Below, one piece after another: positions 7,078-12,506 of a DNA stretch of 12,506 nt (its first letter is position 1; each line of letters opens with the position of its first letter). The notes under the pieces were generated by a model. The model did not search any database. It saw nothing but the letters and a program-made list of their open reading frames with translations, and was not told the origin of the DNA. The position numbers and the translations under genes were made by a program. Location of the stretch: positions 1-12,506 of the forward strand of contig JBFXEO010000071.1 of NCBI GenBank assembly GCA_050180015.1. The letters run 5' to 3'. Source of the DNA: JBFXEO01 sp050180015 (lineage in GTDB: Bacteria > Bacteroidota > Bacteroidia > Bacteroidales > Tenuifilaceae).

Positions 7078-8073
7078 TTAAGGCTTAACCGTACTGCCAA
7101 GCGCCCAATGCCGCCATAGCGCAACCATAAAACCAGCTCCGTACCCAAATAGCTGAGTAAAGCCAATCAGCACGGCCATCAGTCCAACTACAATGCTCTT
7201 TTGACGGAATGTAGCATCAACAAAAATTATCAGAATAAACAGCGCTAATGGGAGCAAAAATAACCACGATAAAAAAGCGGACAACACCACCAGCACAGCT
7301 GTCCCCAGTGTAAATACCATTGGCAGCAGATGGACAGCCTTTAAGGTTCCTTTATTCCTAACCGATAGCGTTACCCGTGCATAGCCGAAGTTGTAAACCT
7401 GACGGTAAAACAGCCGAACGCTCGTTCGTCTTTTATGGTAAACGTAAGCATCGTTGATGAGACCTATTCTAAAGCCCTGCTTGTATATGTTGATACTCAA
7501 CTCAATATCTTCACCTGCAGCTTTGCTGGCCGCAAAACGAACGGAGGGGAATCCGCCTGTTTTTTCAAAAGCCTCCCTGGAAATGCCCATGTTAAAGCTG
7601 CGTGGGTAGTATTTATCCAGCTGCCGGTTGCCGCCGCGTATGCCACCAGTGGTAAAAAACGATGTCATGGCATAGTCAACCGCCTTCTGTAAACGCGAAA
7701 ACGACTGATCGGCACGGTCGGGCCCGCCAAATGCATCGACGTAGTTTTGAGTGAGCGATTCTCTGACAGTGGCAATATATTTTGGGGGAATAATACAATC
7801 TGAATCTAAAATGATAAAATAGCTGCCACCAGCACGTTCCATCCCGTAGTTTCGCGATTGTCCGGGGCCTGTGTTGGGTTTGTAGAAGTATTTAATATCC
7901 AGGGTTGATTGATACCTATCAACCTGCGCCCTGCAGCTAACGGTGGAACCATCCTCAACTATTACAACCTCAAAATTCTTATCGGTTTGCTGCAATAAGC
8001 TGCTTAGCAGTTCCTCTACCTCGCCAGGCCGATTATAAACAGGCACAATCAACGAAAAAGTTAATGCTTCCAT
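7078..8073 (-). CDS. Membrane-anchored family 2 glycosyltransferase
   Basis: A GT-A fold glycosyltransferase of family 2, 331 residues, that would transfer a sugar from a nucleotide-sugar donor to an envelope lipid or polysaccharide at the inner face of the membrane. The N-terminal FSLIVPVYNRPGEVEELLSS is the family opening; VEDGS (39-43) binds the nucleotide; L-D90-S-D92 is the DxD metal motif; GGNRQLDK and FNMGISREAFEKTGGF (160-175) are the acceptor-side block, and GED (187-189) supplies the likely catalytic base. RRTSVRLFYRQVYNFGYAR follows as in membrane GT2 enzymes. The C-terminal third holds about three hydrophobic helices (roughly 249-268, 269-286, 293-318). The ATG is at 8073. Donor and acceptor cannot be inferred; no polysaccharide cluster surrounds it. 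Confidence 0.9.
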   Translation of the reverse strand: MEALTFSLIVPVYNRPGEVEELLSSLLQQTDKNFEVVIVEDGSTVSCRAQVDRYQSTLDIKYFYKPNTGPGQSRNYGMERAGGSYFIILDSDCIIPPKYIATVRESLTQNYVDAFGGPDRADQSFSRLQKAVDYAMTSFFTTGGIRGGNRQLDKYYPRSFNMGISREAFEKTGGFPSVRFAASKAAGEDIELSINIYKQGFRIGLINDAYVYHKRRTSVRLFYRQVYNFGYARVTLSVRNKGTLKAVHLLPMVFTLGTAVLVVLSAFLSWLFLLPLALFILIIFVDATFRQKSIVVGLMAVLIGFTQLFGYGAGFMVALWRHWALGSTVKP

Positions 8074-8099
8074 ACTTTAAAATGCTATCTAAAACCGAA

Positions 8100-8128
8100 T
8101 AAAATTAACTATTTTGGGAGAAAGACAA
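8100..8128 (-). promoter_or_regulatory. Weak promoter candidate for the glycosyltransferase-queG unit
   Basis: On the minus strand TAATTTTA (8107-8100) matches TAnnTTTG at seven of eight positions if the last base is allowed to differ, with TTG (8128-8126) 18 bases upstream. It lies in the 193-base spacer between the divergent glycosyltransferase and S4 genes, about 27 bases before the ATG. Confidence 0.28.
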
Positions 8129-8188
8129 CTAAACAGAATACAATTCTTGAGATTTACATGCAAAAAATAATTAAATTGCATTGCTGTT

Positions 8189-8203
8189 TAGGGAATAGCC
8201 CTA
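8189..8203 (+). other. Small hairpin in the leader region of the S4 gene
   Basis: TAGGG (8189-8193) and CCCTA (8199-8203) are a perfect 5-bp inverted repeat around AATAG, about 63 bases upstream of the S4-domain ATG. It could be a small operator or leader structure; no exact TAnnTTTG element was found in this half of the spacer. Confidence 0.3.
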
Positions 8204-8266
8204 CCCTCGATAAACTTCGGTGTACTAAAAAAATGTAAAAACTATTAAGGCAATAAACGGAATAGC

Positions 8267-8479
8267 ATGAAAGAATTTTATATTGAATCGGAATACATTC
8301 AACTCGATAATCTCCTTAAAGCCTGCCGACTGGTAAATTCCGGCGGCGAGGCTCACTTTTTGGTGGAAAATGGCGATGTTACAGTTAACGGCGAAATAGA
8401 ATCGCGCAAAAGGGCCAAGCTGAGAAATGGTGATACGGTTAAGGTTTTTGGCGAAACCATAAAAATTGTTTCGCGCTAA
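8267..8479 (+). CDS. Small S4-domain RNA-binding protein
   Basis: A 70-residue stand-alone S4 domain, of the YbcJ/YaaA type (COG2501). After EFYIESEYIQLDNLLKACRL comes VNSGGEAHFLVENGDVTVNG, then E-SRKRAKLRNGDTV, the conserved S4 loop in which the arginine and lysine residues (about R47-K51) are expected to contact structured RNA. Length and motif order match the family, whose members bind RNA but have no settled function. The start is the ATG at 8267; upstream purines are weak, as is usual in this phylum. It opens a two-gene plus-strand island in a minus-strand neighbourhood, but the next gene has its own promoter, so they need not share a transcript. Confidence 0.9.
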   Translation: MKEFYIESEYIQLDNLLKACRLVNSGGEAHFLVENGDVTVNGEIESRKRAKLRNGDTVKVFGETIKIVSR

Positions 8480-8559
8480 CGTGTAAATTGGCAAACAAGC
8501 GCTACCAACAACCTACGTTCTGATAATTTTTAAGATATTCAAAAATAGCCGCTGCCGTG

Positions 8560-8588
8560 TTTGTATTGGCTGTAGCCCCTTATTTTTG
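8560..8588 (+). promoter_or_regulatory. Promoter of the DUF4349 lipoprotein gene
   Basis: TATTTTTG (8581-8588) matches the Bacteroidota -7 element TAnnTTTG exactly, and TTTG (8560-8563) lies 17 bases upstream, at the short end of the accepted spacing. The start point would be near 8593-8595, giving a leader of about 25 bases before the ATG at 8620. Confidence 0.6.
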
Positions 8589-8619
8589 TCTTATAGCAAA
8601 CCCTAAAAGATTATAAACC

Positions 8620-9540
8620 ATGAAAAAGAACATCCCATTTTTGTTGGTAATCGCTCTCGCGCTGCTAACATTAAGCTGCAAAAGCGGGAAAGATGAGTAT
8701 AAGGCAGACAAAACCGTTATGCCGGAGTATGAAAGCGCATCCGATCCGAACCTGGGTGGTTTTGAGTCAACAGCCAAAACAACCGCCAACGGAGTAACTC
8801 CCCGAATAATTAAAACGGCAAACCTCAGCATGGAGGTAACCAGCTATACGCAGTCAAAGAGTAAAATTGATTCCATTGTGCTATCCTATAAGGCATACAT
8901 TTTAAGCGAAGGCTTCCAGCAAACCGAGTCGCAAATATGGAACAATCTGGAAGTAAGGGTTCCTTCGGCATCGTTTGACAATTTGCTTAAATCGCTGGCT
9001 ACAGTGGCCAAGCGGGTAGATTACCAGAATGTCAACATGCAAGACGTTACCGAAGATTATATCGATACTAAAACCCGGCTGACGAATAAGCAGAAGGTTG
9101 AAAGAAAATACCTTAACATGCTAAGGGAAACCACCAGTATAGATGATATCCTCAAAATTGAAAACAAGCTGGGCGAAATTCGCGCTGACATTGAGTCTGC
9201 ACAGGGTAAAGTAAACTATATGGATCATCAGGTAAACCAAAGTACCATATCGCTTTACGTTTACCAAAAGTTAGACTTCAGATTTACGCCCGAAGAGATG
9301 CCCAGCTTCTGGCAACGTGTAAAGGGATCGTTACATGCGGGATGGAAGGGCATAGTCTGGTTTATCATTCTGCTGATAAATATCTGGCCTGTTTGGATAC
9401 TAACGGCAATAGTTTACTTTATTTGGCTCAGGGGTGAGCATGTCAAAAAAATGAGGAAGTTGGAGAAGAAAAAAAAGAAAGACAAGAAAAAAAATCCCAA
9501 AAATGAAGCTAATACCAGCATAAATGTAAGTGAAACCTAA
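8620..9540 (+). CDS. DUF4349 lipoprotein with C-terminal membrane segment
   Basis: A 306-residue DUF4349 protein, function unknown. Residues 1-20 form a lipoprotein signal ending in LTLSC, so C20 should be lipidated and the body should face the periplasm. Then come a low-complexity linker (21-60) and the DUF4349 core. The core opens with RIIKTANLSMEV (62-73) and continues through YILSEGFQQTESQIWNNLEVRVP, a long helical, probably coiled-coil stretch (about 140-205: QDVTEDYIDTKTRLTNKQ, ENKLGEIRADIESAQGKV) and a closing strand STISLYVYQK. A single hydrophobic helix at 244-270 is followed by a very lysine-rich tail (271-295) expected in the cytoplasm. Both a lipid anchor and a transmembrane helix are therefore predicted. 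It ends 11 bases from the convergent permease stop. Confidence 0.88.
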   Translation: MKKNIPFLLVIALALLTLSCKSGKDEYKADKTVMPEYESASDPNLGGFESTAKTTANGVTPRIIKTANLSMEVTSYTQSKSKIDSIVLSYKAYILSEGFQQTESQIWNNLEVRVPSASFDNLLKSLATVAKRVDYQNVNMQDVTEDYIDTKTRLTNKQKVERKYLNMLRETTSIDDILKIENKLGEIRADIESAQGKVNYMDHQVNQSTISLYVYQKLDFRFTPEEMPSFWQRVKGSLHAGWKGIVWFIILLINIWPVWILTAIVYFIWLRGEHVKKMRKLEKKKKKDKKKNPKNEANTSINVSET

Positions 9541-9551
9541 CGTAGCTACTA

Positions 9552-10634
9552 CTACCCCAACTTAACGCGGGGATCAAGCATAGAGTAAACCACGTCAACC
9601 AAAAGGTTGATTACAACAAATATTAGCGAAAGTGATACTACGCATCCAATAACCAAAGGGACATCGTAGCTGTTAAGGGCACTTACCATAACATATCCCA
9701 ACCCCTTCCATCCAAAAATATATTCAACAAAAATAACCCCTGCCATAAGTGAGGCAAACCAACCAGAAACCGCTGTAACAACAGGGTTTAACGAATTTTT
9801 AAGTACATGTTTCCGGATTATTGCCGGAAACTTTAACCCCTTGGCCTTTGCCGTCCTAACATAATCCTGGTCCAAGGTTTCGAGTACTGCACTACGGGTA
9901 AGCTGCGTAACAATTGACACCGGACGTAACCCCAACGTTAGCGTTGGAAGTACCAAATTTTTCAATTCCAGGTGGATGCCTTCCCCAAAATCGTCAACCA
10001 CCCAAAGGTTCCCGGTTAAATTTAGCCCGGTATATTTACCCAACAGAACTGCAAATGCCCACCCTATAAGTATTGCGGCAAAAAACGATGGTAACGACAT
10101 GCCAAAGGCCGATGTAACCAACGCAATTCTATCAAAAAAAGTATCCTTTTTAATGGCGGCAATTACACCCAGGAAGATACCAATAGCTGTTGCAAATACC
10201 ATTGCCGAAAGTGCAAGAATAAACGTATTGGGCAATGTTTCGCCGATTATGGCTGTTACAGTTTTCCTGCTTTGGTAGGAACGCCGCAGGTAAGGATACT
10301 TTAGCACCAACAGCCGGTTACCCCCGAACTTTAGCAGCGATACATATCCGGAATAAAGCGCAGTATCGAGGTAAATGTAACTATGGGGGTTACTGGGGTT
10401 ATGTACCGAAACTGGCGATAGGTCGTTCAGGTACTTCAGGTACTGATAGCCCAGCGGTTTGTCCAATCCCAGATCGTGACGGGCTGCCGCCAGCGAAGCC
10501 GAATCGGTACGTTGCCCCATGACCATTCTGGCCGGATCGCCGGGGATCATATTAAAAAGTAGAAAAATAAGCGATACCACCCCGAAAACTATGAGGCAAC
10601 TGTAAAGAATTTTTTTGATGATGTAGCCGAACAA
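9552..10634 (-). CDS. Oligopeptide/dipeptide-type ABC transporter permease (DppB/OppB family)
   Basis: An inner-membrane permease of the binding-protein-dependent peptide importer family, 360 residues. It begins with FGYIIKKILYSCLIVFG, the usual first helix, then NMIPGDPARMVMG (28-40) and HDLGLDKP (53-60), both typical of DppB. After a long periplasmic loop, further helices start near 134, 170, 227, 290 and 327. The EAA coupling motif is at about 259-283 (RTAKAKGLKFPAIIRKHVLKN). ETLPNTFIL and DPRVKLG at the end are also family signatures. The start is a TTG at 10634; the N-terminus then matches homologues and no better ATG lies nearby. The loop between the first two helices is some 35-40 residues longer than in E. 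coli DppB. The second permease, ATPases and binding protein are not in the window. It probably follows mazG on the same transcript (54-base gap). Confidence 0.9.
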   Translation of the reverse strand: MFGYIIKKILYSCLIVFGVVSLIFLLFNMIPGDPARMVMGQRTDSASLAAARHDLGLDKPLGYQYLKYLNDLSPVSVHNPSNPHSYIYLDTALYSGYVSLLKFGGNRLLVLKYPYLRRSYQSRKTVTAIIGETLPNTFILALSAMVFATAIGIFLGVIAAIKKDTFFDRIALVTSAFGMSLPSFFAAILIGWAFAVLLGKYTGLNLTGNLWVVDDFGEGIHLELKNLVLPTLTLGLRPVSIVTQLTRSAVLETLDQDYVRTAKAKGLKFPAIIRKHVLKNSLNPVVTAVSGWFASLMAGVIFVEYIFGWKGLGYVMVSALNSYDVPLVIGCVVSLSLIFVVINLLVDVVYSMLDPRVKLG

Positions 10635-10655
10635 AAGTTAACGGTTAAAAGTTAA
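10633..10655. repeat. Short direct repeat before the permease start
   Basis: AAAAGTTAA occurs at 10633-10641 and again at 10647-10655, a 14-base period, in the spacer between mazG and the permease and touching the TTG start. On the minus strand this reads TTAACTTTT twice. It is likely a chance AT-rich repeat or a weak translation-initiation context; no partner protein can be named. Confidence 0.4.
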
Positions 10656-10688
10656 ACAGCATAATATTCCTGCGCAAAGAAGCACTGT

Positions 10689-11498
10689 TTACTCCTTATC
10701 GAACTGCTTGGCCTCGTCCCAAATCTCATTCATTTGGTCGAGGGTCATTTCCTTAAGCGAGTGCCCCTGCTTTACGGTTTTAGATTCAAGGTAGCCGAAC
10801 CGTTTCATGAATTTACGGTTTGTACGTTCCAGCGCCGTTTCGGGATCAACATTGTATAGCCGGGCAGCATTGACAACCGAAAAAAGTAGGTCGCCAAACT
10901 CCTGCTCAATATTTTCGGCATTTGCAAATTTTATCTCCGCTTTAAGCTCTTCCAGCTCTTCGGACACCTTATCCCACACCTGCGATCTCTCCTCCCAGTC
11001 GAATCCAACGGCACGGACTTTTTCCTGAATTCTATTTGCCTTTATCAGGGCTGGCAGCGATGAAGGAACGCCGGAAAGTACCGTTTTATTTCCATCTTTT
11101 TCCGTCAACTTTAGCTGCTCCCAATTTTCAACTACCTCGGTGGATCCGCTCACCTTCACATTGCCATATATGTGGGGGTGACGGTATATCAACTTTTTGA
11201 TAAGGCCGTTAACAACATCAACCATATCAAAGGCTTGTTTCTCCTTCGCAATTTTAGCGTAGAATACTACATGTAGTAGGATATCGCCCAATTCCTTTTG
11301 AACAGAGGGTAAATTGCCATCAAGGACAGCGTCGGATAACTCGTAGGTTTCCTCTATGGTCAGAGGGCGAATGCTTTCAAAAGTTTGGCTGCTATCCCAG
11401 GGGCATTTTTCCCTCAGCTCGTCCATTATTTCCAAGAGTTTACCGAAAGCCTCCATGGCCTCGTTCCTACGTGAATTGGTGTAATTGTTCTCAGCCAT
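10689..11498 (-). CDS. mazG: Nucleoside triphosphate pyrophosphohydrolase MazG
   Basis: MazG hydrolyses (d)NTPs to the monophosphate and pyrophosphate, cleaning the nucleotide pool in the cytoplasm and, in E. coli, lowering ppGpp. The 269 residues match the usual tandem two-domain form. The N-terminal domain has CPWDSSQTFESIRP (32-45), E49-E-TYE53 and E69-LGD72; the C-terminal domain has NRIQEKVRAVGFDW (155-168), E180-E-LEE184 and E200-FGD203, so both EExxE...ExxD metal sites are complete. It also has the YRHPHIYG segment (105-112). The ATG is at 11498, 6 bases after the stop of the DUF62 gene, which strongly suggests co-transcription. No MazE/MazF toxin-antitoxin genes are present; the name does not imply one. 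Confidence 0.95.
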   Translation of the reverse strand: MAENNYTNSRRNEAMEAFGKLLEIMDELREKCPWDSSQTFESIRPLTIEETYELSDAVLDGNLPSVQKELGDILLHVVFYAKIAKEKQAFDMVDVVNGLIKKLIYRHPHIYGNVKVSGSTEVVENWEQLKLTEKDGNKTVLSGVPSSLPALIKANRIQEKVRAVGFDWEERSQVWDKVSEELEELKAEIKFANAENIEQEFGDLLFSVVNAARLYNVDPETALERTNRKFMKRFGYLESKTVKQGHSLKEMTLDQMNEIWDEAKQFDKE

Positions 11499-11504
11499 TT
11501 TTAT

Positions 11505-12311
11505 CTAATTTGTTTTATCGTCATGAAATTTTACCATAATGCTCGATCCAACCCGCAACGCGTGCATTTCGGCGGCGAATCCATTGTTTAGGGCAATCTC
11601 TAACAAGTTTAAGGAGTTAAAAAGGGCCAGCAGCTCGCCTTCCTCTACATCCGAGTATGTTTTCACGATTTCATCAATTTTATAGTTGAAACTCTGGACG
11701 TAAACGGTAAACCTACGCCCTTTGCCAATACGCTCAAATAAATCGTGCGAAACATTGGTAATTGCATTCAGGTACGAATCGATATAGACTACGCTGCCGG
11801 TTATCGTAGAATCGTCAATGGCCGCTCTCAACGGAACGCTTAGCCTGTAGCTATTCGTAATTACTGCCATATCGTTTAGTTCCGTGCTACCAACCAGTGC
11901 CTTTACTGCCGATGTGGCGGCATCCAGCGAAGCAAAGCTGCTTTTATCCCCGTAAGGGAAAGCAAATACTTTAGCCGGAGGTTCCTTAACTATCAATCCA
12001 AGGATTCCGTTATCGGGAACTATCAGGTAATGATTCCTGTACTCGAAAAGAAGCATCTGTTTGCCGTCTGTATTTTCGGCATTAACCATGCAAAGGTGAA
12101 TGGTTCCGGGTGGAAAGTTCTCGAAGCTGTGTTTCAGCACGAAAGCCGCATGGATATGGTCGAACGGGGGTACCCTATGGCTTAGCTCAACAATGTTAAA
12201 GTCAGGCGATATGGAAAGCAACCTTCCACTAAGCATACCAGTATAGTAGTCGTGTTGGGTCCAATCGGTTGTAAGCGTAACTATTTGAGGTCTTATGTTT
12301 ATATTTTCCAT
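11505..12311 (-). CDS. DUF62 / SAM hydrolase-halogenase family protein with altered active site
   Basis: A member of the S-adenosyl-L-methionine hydroxide adenosyltransferase (DUF62, chlorinase/fluorinase-like) family, 268 residues with the chosen start. Recognisable blocks are TLTTDW (12-17) with DYYTGMLSG (21-29), ELSHRVPPFD (43-52), VPDNGILGLI (98-107) and, in the C-terminal beta-barrel domain, VVYIDSYLNAITN (174-186). The catalytic Asp-Arg-His triad known in archaeal SAM hydrolases is not conserved: DPGVGTxR is replaced by NAENTDGK (N77, K84) and FHGRD by FASLD (A127). SAM cleavage is therefore uncertain. The ATG at 12311 is preferred; an in-frame GTG at 12329 would add six residues but overlaps a TAnnTTTG promoter element. 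It leads the run into mazG. Confidence 0.87.
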   Translation of the reverse strand: MENINIRPQIVTLTTDWTQHDYYTGMLSGRLLSISPDFNIVELSHRVPPFDHIHAAFVLKHSFENFPPGTIHLCMVNAENTDGKQMLLFEYRNHYLIVPDNGILGLIVKEPPAKVFAFPYGDKSSFASLDAATSAVKALVGSTELNDMAVITNSYRLSVPLRAAIDDSTITGSVVYIDSYLNAITNVSHDLFERIGKGRRFTVYVQSFNYKIDEIVKTYSDVEEGELLALFNSLNLLEIALNNGFAAEMHALRVGSSIMVKFHDDKTN

Positions 12312-12328
12312 GGCGGCTAAACCTACCA

Positions 12329-12363
12329 CAAATGTAATTGAGAATTTTTAATAGCCGCAGCAA
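12329..12363 (-). promoter_or_regulatory. Promoter of the DUF62-mazG-permease unit
   Basis: On the minus strand TACATTTG (12336-12329) matches TAnnTTTG exactly. TTG at 12363-12361 lies 24 bases upstream, slightly beyond the usual spacing. The start point would be near 12322, a leader of about 10 bases before the ATG at 12311, and an in-frame GTG at 12329 would lie inside the promoter. Confidence 0.5.
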
Positions 12364-12384
12364 AAGAAATAGTTTTGTATTAAC

Positions 12385-12486
12385 AGGCAACGGGATGGGG
12401 ATTACTTACCGCCATCACCCTAGATGGTTACAGGGGGAAAGGTGTTTCCCCTTGCCTTACGGGCAATAAATTGCATTAACAGCAAT
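12385..12486. other. Cluster of nested and alternative hairpins at the right edge
   Basis: AGGCAA (12385-12390) pairs with TTGCCT (12452-12457) and encloses two hairpins: GGGATGG (12392-12398) with CCATC-a-CCC (12412-12420), and GGGGAAA (12434-12440) with TTTCCCC (12445-12451) around GGTG. Competing pairings exist: CCATC with GATGG (12423-12427), and TTGCC (12452-12456) with GGCAA (12462-12466). A last hairpin pairs ATTGC (12470-12474) with GCAAT (12482-12486). No open reading frame of note, tRNA or known riboswitch consensus was recognised. It may be a leader, a 3' end or a repeat element; strand unknown. Confidence 0.45.
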
Positions 12487-12506
12487 ACCCCGCGGCTTCT
12501 TAAAAC

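Noticed and set aside
8225..8494. An 89-codon minus-strand frame covering the small S4 gene
   Set aside because: The plus-strand S4 domain is complete and recognisable; the antisense product only mirrors it.
10235..10522. A 95-codon plus-strand frame inside the permease gene
   Set aside because: Antisense shadow of a conserved membrane protein, with a start inside the coding helix region and no supporting signals.
10689..11498. A mazEF-like toxin-antitoxin locus suggested by the mazG name
   Set aside because: No MazE or MazF coding sequence lies on either side; the neighbours are a DUF62 gene and a permease.
12330..12506. A tRNA, TPP, cobalamin or SAM riboswitch in the right-edge spacer
   Set aside because: No cloverleaf with T-loop, no B12 box, and none of the TPP or SAM-I core motifs could be found on either strand; only the hairpin cluster remains.

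Overview
The window reads as an ordinary chromosomal segment of a member of the Bacteroidota, most likely from the Bacteroidales/Marinilabiliales side. The basis is the mix of protein families (DUF4349 lipoprotein, short QueG without the C-terminal repeats, dihydroorotate-dehydrogenase-like protein, Bacteroidota-type DUF62 protein), the near absence of Shine-Dalgarno sites, and several upstream matches to the Bacteroidota -7 promoter element TAnnTTTG. The organism itself cannot be named from the sequence. No mobile element, CRISPR array, rRNA or tRNA gene or recognisable defence system was found.

Layout: almost everything is on the minus strand. From the right end leftwards there is a DUF62 (SAM hydrolase family) gene, mazG 6 bases later, and then an oligopeptide-type ABC permease with a TTG start, which probably form one transcript. 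A two-gene plus-strand island (a small S4 RNA-binding protein and a DUF4349 lipoprotein) breaks the run at 8267-9540. The lipoprotein converges on the permease, with only 11 bases between the stop codons. Left of the island, on the minus strand again, come a membrane-anchored family 2 glycosyltransferase and queG (44 bases apart), then a serine hydrolase and a dihydroorotate-dehydrogenase-like protein (14 bases apart). A class II photolyase follows, with its own promoter behind a terminator, then an exported NPP-type phosphodiesterase, and finally the N-terminal third or so to half of hutI, which runs off the left edge.

The genes do not form a single pathway. They cover tRNA wobble modification (QueG), nucleotide-pool cleaning (MazG), DNA repair (photolyase), histidine breakdown (HutI), envelope hydrolases and envelope transport. 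The points most worth a second look are two enzyme homologues whose catalytic residues appear replaced (the DUF62 protein and the DHODH-like protein), a dense cluster of mutually exclusive hairpins at the right edge (12385-12486), and several intergenic hairpins and promoters that help decide gene starts. I did not find a convincing new multi-gene system.

No stretch longer than 300 bases lacks a gene. The longest spacer, 701-944, holds a weak terminator candidate and two copies of a short GC-rich motif.
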